A DNA stretch of 64,000 nt, taken from positions 32,030,618 through 32,094,617 of the forward strand of contig OZ024902.1 in the NCBI GenBank assembly GCA_964017125.1, given 5' to 3'. The notes beneath the pieces were generated by a model that saw nothing but the letters and a program-made list of their open reading frames with translations, had not been told where the DNA came from and searched no databases. The stretch comes from Flabesymbios commensalis. Taxonomy: Eukaryota; Annelida; Polychaeta; Terebellida; Flabelligeridae. The position numbers were made by a program, and so were the translations under genes. The first letter of the stretch is position 1; each line of letters starts with the position of its first letter. Below are positions 35,655 to 45,920 of the stretch, one piece after another.

Positions 35655-35800
35655 CACTTCATTATACACCCTTTTCAATAACAACACGCCACACAGTGAC
35701 CAAAACTGAACTATTAAGTTGAGACTCCGGTTATACTCTTTTCAATAACAAAACGCTACACAGTGACCAAAGCTGAACTATTTAGTTGAGACTACTGTTT
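35655..35800. repeat. 65-bp tandem duplication, left partner of an inverted repeat
   Basis: 'ttttcaataac(a/a)a(c/a)acg' through 'gttgagact' occurs twice in tandem (35668 and about 35738). Its first unit has an inverted partner at 37423-37492 ('acgccacacagtga' in the minus direction). Confidence 0.7.
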
Positions 35801-37422
35801 ATTGCGCAAAATCGTGCAAAGAGAGTATTCTATAGCTATCAAGGACGAGTTAAACAACGACATTTTTCTTTCTCTCTATTATTTCGGCACATTCTTTATT
35901 ATGACATCAATTTTACCGCGCTTGATGAACCTTTCTGTAACATCAATTTCTTCTAGCTCCAGAAATTTTGATAATCAGGATTGAACCATTTATTTCATCG
36001 CTGGTCTTAACGGAACGACTATAGTTCGTAAAAGATGCACATGAGCACGTCGTTCACCTGCCTTCCTTCACCTAACTATTCCTCTGTATTGATGATAGGG
36101 TATAATTCCTGAGAACCATGCCTCGATATAACTACATTCCGAGGAAGATATCCAAAGCTATCTTGCTTGGTAAAAGCGAAATAAATGCGCCAAGCTTCTG
36201 CTGCGTTATACAATATGACCTTCATCTGTATGCAGGATAGTCCGGCCACTAACCTTACGAGCTGTCCAAAACAAGTGCCAGAAACATAATTAAGTTGAAC
36301 AAGGTTGCTCCAGATCAGTATCCGGGCCCCAGTTCCTCGTCATATCCAGAACTAAGCTCACAAATAAGTGTGGACTTCCTAGCCAGATGTCTTTATTTGC
36401 CAAGAGAACAGTCTTAAAGCGACTAACCATTGTATGTTGATCGACTCGTGAATACGTCAATGCATCCTGATGGACAACCATGCTAGTGTCTTTTTGCAAG
36501 AACTCTTTTGAACCTATGCTGCAGATGCACCATGTTGTCAACCTGAACTGTCGTCAGGTATATCTTGGGTATTTTTGTTTCAACGACATCGCACTGTGAG
36601 TAAAACATGTCTTCCCATAAAACTTCTTAGCTTGATTCAGAGAAGGATGCTCCTGTAAAGCGGACCCCAGACCCCAAGTCCAGAGTGAGAAAGACAAAAC
36701 TCTGTTTTGAGTCCCGAAGAAGGCTGACTATTGAACATCTGCTTGCAAATATGTTTGAAAACCTGGTCCTGGTCCTGGAGAGTTTTTCATTGCCAATGTA
36801 CTTTAACGTTAATATTAAGAGCCACTACGACCTGTTATGTCTGTATTTATTCATCACAGGGCTGTGGGACAAAAATGCGCGCATGTGGGGGGGGGGGGCA
36901 TATGCAATAATGGCAACGCATTAATGAATACAGTTTCATATTTGATAACCTCTTTATCCTCAAACACCAAATTTACACATCGTGGTGGAGACTTCCATGT
37001 TTTATTTTTACAATATATATGGATATTCCAAGAATATTTTCTTCAAACGTCATAAGATGACATAATATATATTATATTATTATTTTGATATTTTGTTTAC
37101 GACATACCCCGATATAAACAGTGGGTGTACAATACTTTTTATGATAATGAGATAATGAAAAATATTCAAGGATACTATACACCAGATATGCGTCTAGAAA
37201 AACACAAATTTCAACCAGAGCACCATGGAAGCTTCTCTTTCATAGCACGTGTTCATTTCCATATATGGAACGCTATGCACAGGAGGGGACACTGTTTTTT
37301 GACATCAATATATTTACTACAAGCCATAATAGGACAATTTTTGAAATGATATTGTCTTTACAAGTGTTGTTTGTGTCAAATATATTTAATACACTGTTTG
37401 CACGATTTTGCACATAAGCAAG
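35801..37422. other. No gene recognised between inverted repeats
   Basis: Several 60-83-residue open frames on both strands lack recognisable motifs. A minus-strand stretch at 36290-36541 (rich in 'MTTWCICSIGSKEF'-type text) may be old coding DNA but matches nothing I know. A G-run lies at 36888-36898. Confidence 0.3.
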
Positions 37423-37492
37423 ACTCCCAACTAAATAGTTCAGTTTTAATCACTGTGTGGCGTGTTGCTGTTGGGAAAGGTGTATTATAGAT
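37423..37492 (-). repeat. Inverted partner of 35655-35728
   Basis: The reverse complement reads 'caacagcaacacgccacaca' then 'aaaactgaactatttagttg', matching the left partner over about 70 bp. It directly abuts the 21-bp minisatellite. Confidence 0.7.
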
Positions 37493-38078
37493 AGTAGCTG
37501 CAGAAAAGCTGCAATGCCGTGCTTCCATAAGCTGCTGCGCTACTCGCAGTAGCTGCTGCAGGGCTCTCAGCAACTGCTGAGGTGCTCCCATAAACTGCTG
37601 CAGTGCTCCCAGCGGCTGCCGCGGTGCTCCAATATGCTGCTGTGGCTATCCCAGCGGCTGAGCTACGGTGTTCACAGTGGCTGCTGCGGTGCTCCCAACG
37701 GCTGCTAGGGTGCTCCCAGCAGTTGCTGCAGTGCTCACATAGTCTACTGCGGTGCTCTAAGCAGCTGCTGAGATGCTCTAATGCTGATCCAGTGCTCACA
37801 ACAACTGCTGCGTTGCTCCCATAAGCTGATGTGATGCTCCAATAGGCTTCCATAAGCTGATACTGTGCTCCCATAAGCTGATGCAGTGCGCTCAACAGCT
37901 GCTTCTGTGCACCTAGCAGCTGCTGTTGTACTCTCAACACCTGATTCGATGCTCCCAACAGATGCTGTCGTACTCCGAGCAGCTGATTTGGTGTTTCCAA
38001 CAGCTGTTGCGCTGCTCCAATAAGCTGCTGCGGTGCTCCCAGCAGCTGCGGCGGTACTCTAATACGCTGCTGTAGTAA
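37493..38078. repeat. 21-bp (heptad) minisatellite
   Basis: About 27 diverged copies of a 21-bp unit like 'cagcagctgctgcggtgctcc'. Because 21 is a multiple of 3 and the unit lacks stops, the minus strand stays open for 205 codons and reads as heptads (QLLGAPQ, QLIGAAQ, QLLETPN), then slips to another reading (EHRSS, AAAYGST). The change of reading within the array and the absence of any flanking exon signal argue for a non-coding minisatellite, not a coiled-coil protein. Confidence 0.85.
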
Positions 38079-39000
38079 TATTGGTACTGTTATTGACAAC
38101 AACAGTCAGTTTCAAATATTACCTCTTCAAATAAGAGGTATAAGGCCTTAAAATTCAGTAAAATATCCACGTACACGCATGTGCAGAGTGTCCCATATAT
38201 GGGACGCCTGTAAATTCCATTACTGCAGATAGGCTGAATGCTGATCATACATTTAACAAATATTAAAAAAATTGTTAATTCACGCACTAATGGGTTAAAG
38301 TGATCAAGATTTGTTTTTGGACAAAGATTACTGTGATATATATGTATAAAATAAGAATCACAAATAACATGTCACTACAATAATGTGTCCTTACCGTGTT
38401 TCCAATAAAATTGAGTGCAAAATAAAATGATGCTTCTATTTTATTAGGCCATGAAGAAATCGACGTTTTGAATTCAACTTTTGATCTTTTGATCGATTAT
38501 TATTTGATGCCAAATAGTGTATCTTTGTCGTTATACAGATTTGTCTTTACCATTATAAGGACAAATACATACATAAACCGATAGAGTCAAATACTACTTT
38601 AAACGTCAGCTCACTTTTTAATCATTATCACTTTGGTAATAAATAGTGAAAATCTGCAAACAATCATTAGAGTATAGTCGTACTTATTAACACTTACGGA
38701 GTTAAGACGTATGACTATAAATACGTCTCTCAGGCCTTGGACTTCCCTGAAAAAATTGTATGTATTTATCGTCATTAAAATCACATGTCACTCATATTTT
38801 AGATGTGACAGATGGATAATTATGCTGCTTATATGCCACTGAAAACCATCGCTGTCGACACATAACAGTTACTTATGTCAGTCATTCAAAATGATCTGTT
38901 TTCCTCACATCTTACGCTTCCTATTTAGATGTGAGAAGGGTGGGTAAAGTTATTGAATTTAACCAGTTATTTAAAGATATATATTTCATAAGTACACATT
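38079..39000. other. No gene recognised
   Basis: AT-rich intergenic DNA; only weak short stem-loops, such as the 9-bp 'ctcacatct'/'agatgtgag' pair near 38900. Confidence 0.4.
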
Positions 39001-39003
39001 GCA

Positions 39004-39870
39004 ATGAATTTATTGAAATATCGCTCAATAACTGTAGCTAGCCTCTATAAATATAATGATAATAATACGTTGAGAGATGATTATACATTTTTAATTCTAA
39101 CAGGTGGTGTCAAAATATTTACTTTTAGCATTGTTTTGGCTTTCATATTGGGAACTTACCATCATTTTTGGAACATATATAAGCTATCTAAGATTATCAG
39201 ACTTCAATTCGTGGAAGACATATGAACGTTCACCAGAAGACGCAATTTTCTCAAATAATTTTACAACACCATAAGCGTCAAATGATCGACCGCTGGAGAA
39301 AGTCTGGCTTTCAATAGTGATGTTTTATTACGACATGCATCGGTTGGGTAATGTTCTTTTCCAGTTTGCTTAAAAGTATGGAATTGTTCGAGCAAACGGA
39401 CATACACCTAGCGTCAATGTAACAACCAGTCTTACTATTGTTTTAAAAAAAAATCGCATTAAATATATCAAGTTGCCCAGAAATAAATGAAACTGAACGA
39501 TTAATTATTGGAGAAATGAGAGGCGGCAGAATATTTCACCCGGAAATCTTACATATTCGTGGGGGTCAACCTGGAAATGTTTTTCATACACGCGGTTATC
39601 GTCAATCATGGAAATATTTTTCACAAGTTTGGGAAAATGATCTTGAGAAATGCCTGAAATTCTCCACATTTATACAGGATAAAATAGATTTTTACCTAAG
39701 GATTGTTTTGTCGGAAAAAGCAAGTGATGCAAGGCTGGTTGGTATTCATATTAGTCTAGAAGAGGCGATTTTATCACACATGCGCACGCTGGGTATATTT
39801 GAACGACATAAAATAAATATGTTGAATGACGTGATTGTATCAGTAAGAGCTCACTTTGATAACGGATAAA
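39004..39870 (+). pseudogene. Decayed GT11 alpha-1,2-fucosyltransferase-like gene
   Basis: GT11 (FUT1/FUT2-like) enzymes are Golgi type II membrane proteins that transfer fucose from GDP-fucose to galactose. Here 'MHRLGNVLFQFA' (from 39335) matches the family's N-terminal 'GRLGNQ.(F/G).YA' motif and is followed by an in-frame TAA and then 'KYGIVRANGH'. The next part is in another frame (39516-39869): 'GYRQSWKYFSQVW' matches the 'GY.QSW.YF' block, and 'LVGIHI' leads to an out-of-frame RRGDFIT, together the family's VG(V/I)H(V/I)RRGD donor-binding motif. The C-terminal third is absent. An upstream frame (39004-39222) has a plausible membrane anchor (FTFSIVLAFILG) that may be its N-terminus. At least one stop and two frameshifts mean a dead copy. 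The GT11 identity is fairly sure; the anchor is less so. Confidence 0.65.
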
Positions 39871-39880
39871 AAAACGTAAC

Positions 39881-39951
39881 TGATATGATTGATCTGATAT
39901 GTTTGAAAAACACTATTGCGTTTTTCAAACATATCAGATGAATCATATTAT
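39881..39951. repeat. Near-perfect hairpin, arms about 30 bp
   Basis: 'tgatctgatatgtttgaaaa' pairs with 'ttttcaaacatatcagatga' around 'acactattgcg', one or two mismatches. It lies 11 bp after the truncated end of the GT11 relic. Confidence 0.8.
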
Positions 39952-42655
39952 ATTCCATTATTGTGTTCACTAAGCCTCAGAACCTCAGAAAGCATGACGC
40001 TCATTACAGCTATAGTAAAGATATCGGCCACCTGGTGAATATATTATTTTAGACTAGCAAAGGCCTGTAATTGCTGTTTTAAATAGCATATTTGAAGGGT
40101 GAACAAGTCTTCGGTCCTATTTCGTCTCTGATGTGACAAATTCAAATACGTTAAACTAAAGTGAACCCGTGGATCGCATAGATACCTTTACTGCATTACG
40201 ATGTGAATGTGATTTATAGTCCATGGGCCATGAGGTTGATCAGTACCATACAAGCGGGCAAATTTTTAGTCATATGACCCTGTCAGTATGTCTATTGGGA
40301 AACATTTTCAGTATGATATACATTCCAGATAAGTAGATTAATCAAGATGGCTTCAAATGTCAAAATGGCGGCGAATTTCAGCTAAATTGCACAATGTGTG
40401 TTCTTTACATGCTTAAATGTTTAAATGTTTTATCATACAAGTCAAATCTATTATGAATAGTTTATATTAGCAGTAAATACAATTTTTAATTAAGAAAACA
40501 AAACAAAATGGCTGTTAATTCTAAAATGGCGACTACAATATACTAAAATGTTGAGCATGATGAGGTTTGGCATATGCCAATAATACATCTATAGGAGACC
40601 AATATATTAATAATCAATGCCATTCAACTATCACAGCTGCCTCCAGAATCAGTCAATCGTCCCGACTCGATCAACTTACTAGATAACCTGTCGCTCACAA
40701 TATATTCGCTCATAGCTAAAGGCGTGTGGCCTATGTGACAATTGTCACGCTCATCATATCGTGTATTTCTGTCCGAAGTTGCTGCAGTGCTTGATTTTCG
40801 GGCACTAATCAGGGAAATTAATTAGGCTAACTAGGATTTAAATGCTCACTGATCATCGTCAGTGGGTCAAGGTTGATGTTTGGGCAAAATATGAAGTGGA
40901 TCCAACAAAGACAAGGTGGTGTGCAAAACCATGACACAATTCACCGATGTTTTTTTTTGTAACATAGGGGCCTTATAGACAAACAGCAGTATATAAATCA
41001 AAATATGTATCCATACTCTGTTGGCCAGGACATATAGTCTGTGGGGGTGACGGCCATGGTGTACTGATTATGTCTCTCACTTATGTGGTTCATCCCAGCT
41101 ATGGCTTCAACAAATATATTTATTTCTTCCCTGTTCTGCGACTTGTAACGACTCGATTTTGTGGAGAGTATCCACGACAAACAGGGCGCCATTTTCAAAT
41201 CCTGTGTCTGCAGGGCAGTGTCATCTGATTCATCTTACCATATTATTATAAGGTTATCACGCCTCATTTTAGCCTGTATATCTACAAAATGCATTCATTC
41301 ATTGATTAATTGATTCATTCATTCACTCATTAAATTCATTCATTCATATTCTATGGAGTTATATTTAGACGGCGGTATCCATGAAGATTAGCATATATTA
41401 ATCTAATAAAATAGCGCTCTGCAGTTAAATATAGTATTATAATCTTAAAATGTAATTCTCGCATCAATTATATGGAGTAAAATACATAACTATACTGCCA
41501 GACATGTCAAAGCCCAGTGTTGTGAGGAACAAGAGATCTATTAATAATGACGAGTTACCACTACAAATCTTCATTGTTGATGGAAGTGTTCGGCCTCCAC
41601 CAATGGGATTACTGATAAAGGGAATAGAAAGGTCACCTGGACAAGACAAATCCATCGCTAACAATCTAATTGTTATTCCCAGGTGGACGGGGTTTAATAT
41701 TGTGCTCTATACACAAGCACATCCATCCGTATTGACACCATCAACTACCTACCTACCACCGATGGACCTGCTACAGAATTATACACAGTGGTCGAGGTGC
41801 AGGATAATTCATCAGGTCACTGAAACTTTCATTTTGTATCATGCTTGTATTTTTGTCCAAACCCTTCGTGTCAAGACAACATGCATTGCATAGAAATACC
41901 CTGATTCATTCATTTGATGTTGTGAGGATGGGTGATTTTCATAAAAAAAAATTATGATGAACTTCCTCCCCAAATAGCCACCAGAATAGCGTTTTAAAGA
42001 TAAGAGCTGTGAGCTGGATGTGGAATTGTTGCAGAAGATGCCACTTATGCAGTCATTAACATATTTTCACTACCAGACATTGCAAAGACATAAACACCAC
42101 TCAATAAAGTTGAGGAAAAAAAACACAGAAGAGTTGAAACTAAATAATCTTTCTACAAATCTCCCCAAAACAAAATTTAATAACGAGAGCTTGAAAACTG
42201 TTTGTAATTTGACAAAGAAGATGTGAGTTAACCATGTAGAGGTAAAGAAAGTTATTTTACAAGCAGACAACAGCCTTTTTGTACACATTAAACTTTCTGC
42301 CGAGATTTAGGTATATAAGAAGTCCTATGATATGAACAATAGATCACATTCATTGGTCATTGGTAGCGCCAGATGGACCGAGAAAGACAGACTTGGCGAT
42401 ATCCGGAAAGACATTTTAGGGAAAACTGTTAATGCCACTGTCGTCAATGAGATTTGTTCAAGCAAGGGGATGGAGTAATCAAACATTTTGAACAAGTACA
42501 AATGCATATATAATTTATGTTGCATTTGATCTATACAGACAAAATGTCCATTAAGAATGCTGATGGTAGACCCCAGTTCAAAAATATATCTTACAGCAGT
42601 GAGGAAATTTATTTATTTTACTGTCGTCCGCTTCCGAATAGTAGAGTAAAAGATT
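39952..42655. other. No gene recognised
   Basis: Mostly non-coding. A 129-residue plus-strand frame at 41504-41893 (begins MSKPSVVRNKRSINNDELPL) is the longest; it has no motif I recognise and no splice context, but it is long for such AT-rich DNA and could be an old coding fragment. Imperfect CATT repeats lie at 41287-41345. Confidence 0.3.
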
Positions 42656-42659
42656 CATA

Positions 42660-42902
42660 TACAGTAGTCTGTAAAAAGGCTCGAAAAATTGACCCTTGAT
42701 GTCCCAGGTGGTCCGCTCAGCGAGGTTCGAGACTGGTTTTGTGCAAAAAAAGTGGTCCGAGTCCCGAATAGCGGGGTTGGTCCGCTAAGGGTTAATCCTT
42801 AAGCATTACGTCAATGGGAAAAACTTTGGGACTAGACAAAAGTGGTCCGAGACGCGAGGTGGTCCGCTTATTGAGGTGGTCCGGAACCGAGGTTATGCTG
42901 TA
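42660..42902. mobile_element. pogo/Tigger-like MITE
   Basis: The right end, read inward, gives 'cagcataacctcggttccgg' and further 'ggtccgc' words, typical of pogo/Tigger-type termini. The left end 'cagtagtctgtaaaaaggc' is a diverged counterpart. TA dinucleotides flank at 42660-42661 and 42901-42902. It is about 239 bp with no coding capacity. Confidence 0.6.
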
Positions 42903-43111
42903 GTCGAAAAAAGGTATTGCACACCGCCTCTGAAGATCATCGCTTTAAGATTACTAACAACTGGAATTTAGCTTGCGGATATGCGTATGTTGTTGCATGC
43001 ATCGCAAGCAGCAAAACAAGGTTGTAAGGTTGCTATCACAAATTGTGTGTTGAGTATTTAGACATCCCGGTGCTATGGCATTATTTAACAAAAGTATTCT
43101 TTGTAAATATA

Positions 43112-43155
43112 TATCGGAAAGTAAGTATACATCCTCACACGAAATATAATGGCAC
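43112..43155 (+). repeat. 44-bp direct repeat, left copy
   Basis: 'tatcggaaagtaagtatac' through 'cgaaatataatggcac' recurs at 43945-43988 with one mismatch. Confidence 0.9.
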
Positions 43156-43156
43156 T

Positions 43157-43260
43157 CAGTGGCGTATCCAGAAATAAATTAAGGAGGTTGCTCAGATTTC
43201 CAAAAAAAAACATTTAAGAGCAGGGGCCTAGGGGGGAGGCATGCCCTCTGGAAAATTAAA
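43157..43260 (+). mobile_element. hAT-like left end
   Basis: 'cagtggcgtatccag' is a typical hAT terminus and is followed by a G-rich 'ggggcctaggggggaggc' stretch often seen in such MITEs. No matching right end was found before 43944. Confidence 0.4.
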
Positions 43261-43361
43261 AAAAAAACGATTTCGTTGTATCTTTGCCATGAAATGAAGA
43301 TATGAGAGTCTGGCTGAAATTTCAGTTTCTTAATGACAGACATATTACAACTTAGCCTGCA

Positions 43362-43471
43362 GCCGTATTCTCGTACAAGTTACGATATATCGTAGGCTTC
43401 TGATTGGTCGAGATGGTCATCTCGACCAATCAGAAGCCTACGATATATCGTAACTTGTACGAGAATACGGC
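43362..43471. repeat. Perfect palindrome, arms about 54 bp
   Basis: 'gccgtattctcgtacaagtt' through 'ttggtcgagatg' is mirrored without a visible mismatch to 'gagaatacggc'. The centre is 'gatggtcatc'. This is the longest perfect palindrome in the window. Confidence 0.9.
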
Positions 43472-43592
43472 CCCTGAGTAGTCCATCTACTTAAGCAAAC
43501 ATAAAAACGCAAAAGCCATAAACATAATTAGCATTAGCTCATTTAATAACGAACGCGAACTACGAGGCATATTAAATGAGCTGGATAAACAT

Positions 43593-43680
43593 AAACAGCT
43601 GTCGACCCATTGTTGTGTTATTTTTGGGCCACCGTCGCAGACGGTGGACCAACATTAATTTTAAACAAACGCTGGATCAC
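43593..43680. repeat. Palindromic MITE family A, isolated copy
   Basis: 'ggccaccgtcgcagacggtg' is flanked by 'cccattgttgtgttattttt' and 'accaacattaattttaaaca'. The only clear copy after 27 kb. Confidence 0.65.
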
Positions 43681-43944
43681 CCTCATTGTAATATTAATAA
43701 TTATTATCCTCTATTTAAAGTAATAACATTTCATTTAAAAAAGTTGTGGACTATTAAAATGCCTTCAATGTTCACCAATAATAACTTAAAATTCCTGAGA
43801 TATTTCTTTTTATTTCACATTTATTAACTCCCCACCCTCCCCTATGACAGAATATTTTTTAATGCAAGTATTATCTTCCAGTTCATTATTAGTTAGGCTT
43901 ATATATCAGATATTCTTCTTGATACTGGTTGTTTTTCTATCTTC

Positions 43945-43988
43945 TATCGGAAAGTAAGTACACATCCTCACACGAAATATAATGGCAC
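43945..43988 (+). repeat. 44-bp direct repeat, right copy
   Basis: Matches 43112-43155 except for one transition. The two copies enclose about 790 bp holding the hAT-like end, the perfect palindrome and a family A MITE. Confidence 0.9.
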
Positions 43989-44042
43989 AGCACTTGTAAG
44001 GTTGCACCCCTTTTCGGTAATGCTTGCTGTATATTCAGTTAA

Positions 44043-44268
44043 AGAGGGATGTGGCGTAATGGTTTGAGCGTGGCACGTTTCAATTGTCACCACCTATCAT
44101 GTGGGCTTTTAGAGAAATGCAATGGTTCTTTCTCCACTCTCAACGTTGAGACATTGTTTCAATGTTTGTGTCTCTTTGGTAAGACATTTCCCCCTAACAT
44201 GCTTTACTTGACTGAGGTGTAAATTAGTAAGTCTTCTGCTTTGATATCAGACAATAAACAGATACACG
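44043..44268 (+). repeat. tRNA-derived SINE, second copy
   Basis: The head 'gggatgtggcgtaatggttt', body 'aagacatttccccctaacat' and tail 'gatatcagacaataaacag' parallel the SINE at 10880. The B-box region is decayed. Confidence 0.65.
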
Positions 44269-44550
44269 CTCACCTTTGCCTTTTATTGGCGTGTATACAT
44301 TCACTGACGGTCAATTTGGTGGTAAAGGATAACTCTAAATCTAAAAAGTACGGAAATATTTATTTTGTTGGTTAAGGATAACTTCTTGCCTTAAAGCTAA
44401 CAATGCACGGACGTATTTAATTTGCTGGTCAAATATCAGCTTAATGCCGTAAAACTGACAAAATGGGAACATCAGATGTGCTCTGCAATGCAAAAACGGG
44501 CATTAAAATATACCTGTAGACTGTTTCTGAATACAGGTTTACCCTGTGTT

Positions 44551-44795
44551 TTAACCTTTTAACCGCCGGTGTCGCATATATGCGGGTTTTAATCTGTATT
44601 AGCACATTAAGTACCACCTTTTAAGCATGTTCAAGATAAAATGTGACATCAATCAGCAATATTTGATAACAGTTGACCTCCATTTTGTCAAATCTGAATA
44701 ATTTTCACTCACTTGAAGTTGTGGATCGCGTCAGCGAGACACAACTTCAAGTGGGTGAAAATTCAGATTGAATAATTTGGCTGTTAAAGGGTTAA
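44551..44795 (-). repeat. TTAA-type MITE family C, reverse, full length
   Basis: Bounded by 'ttaaccttttaaccgccgg' and 'ggctgttaaagggttaa'. The stem-loop 'cacttgaagttgtggatcgc' / 'gcgagacacaacttcaagtg' sits near the right end, as expected for the reverse orientation. Confidence 0.85.
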
Positions 44796-45370
44796 ACGAA
44801 AGTCGTCCTATTCATAGCGAGGAAAATGACTTGGATAATAAAATGGAATAGAATAGTTTTGCTCATGCTACATTATACTGGTATAATAAGTTATGTGAAA
44901 TTATCAAAACATGGAGACTTCGGGTGAGCTTAGAAGCCCAATTGGACATGCTGCAATACTACATTGACACTGATTTTGGTGATGTTGTTTAAATGCTCTT
45001 AGTTTAAATGCCATAGTATGCATACATGTGTCTTGTATTGAAAAAAAAAAAATTTGTCATGAACGGTGTCCATATACTTTCTGGGTAGTTTTATATTATT
45101 GATAGCTGATAATATGTCAAAACAACTCATGCAATCAGCAGATACAAAACCTTTAATGTTCTATACATTTCGCGATCAACTAGTAGTCATATAGGGGTCA
45201 TGTATAAACAAGCTAATTACTGCCCTTAAGCTACTCGTCTGGAAGGTTTATCACCCCCAGTTATTATCTACAGATATGTAACAAAAAATCAACATTACAA
45301 TTTGCCCACGCAGATGTTACCGGTTGATGAAATTTTGGCTATTGGCCCATGGACTTTAACGGTTTTTCAC
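44796..45370. other. No gene recognised
   Basis: Intergenic; nothing supported. Confidence 0.4.
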
Positions 45371-45399
45371 CCCTTAAAGTGAGTTATACTGATATAATC

Positions 45400-45740
45400 A
45401 CGTCATTCTACAGAGTTATCTTATGTCTGTGCTTGGTGTCCTGTGACGTCACCAGAAACCCTTTCGAATGGCTACTTGGATAAAATAGTCCAGGAGCAGG
45501 GACACACAAAAAAATTCGTTCAACCGGCGGACTATCTTGAATCTGAATTGACAGAATGGTAGAATGGACCTTCGGCAACAACCCCAGGTAGTATGTACAA
45601 ACAAAATGTGATATCAGTTTTTTTGTGCAGCCCATTTTCTAACATAGGGGGTGTTTTTTCGCTATGTTCGTCAAAGTGGAGGTCAAGTTCGGAAAAGAGC
45701 CATATCTTTGCAATGAGTGAAAAGAAGTATTGTGAAAATA
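45400..45740 (-). repeat. Inverted repeat, left partner of 62630-62930
   Basis: The reverse complement reads 'gacctccactttgacgaaca', 'ccctatgttagaaaatgggc' and 'tacctggggttgttgccgaa', the same text found on the plus strand at 62697-62812. Identity is roughly 85% over about 240 bp, weaker beyond. Confidence 0.8.
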
Positions 45741-45920
45741 TACCAACTTAAATCAAGTCACATCTCAATAGTCTATGGATTTTTTCTTAAATCTTTACAA
45801 GAAAAAAACACAGAAATAATTTATTATACTAAGCGTATTAGCTAAAAATGCACTATATTACCAAAATAAACAATGCTTCGGGAAAAAAAGTAACATTGAT
45901 TCCATGGGTGTAACTTTAAT

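Noticed and set aside
37485-38102. 205-codon minus-strand open frame reading as heptads (QLLGAPQ...), like a coiled-coil protein
   Set aside because: It coincides exactly with a 21-bp tandem repeat whose unit has no stop; the reading changes mid-array and there are no flanking exon signals.
41504-41893. 129-residue plus-strand open frame
   Set aside because: No motif, no splice context and no partner exon recognised; mentioned only as unexplained.
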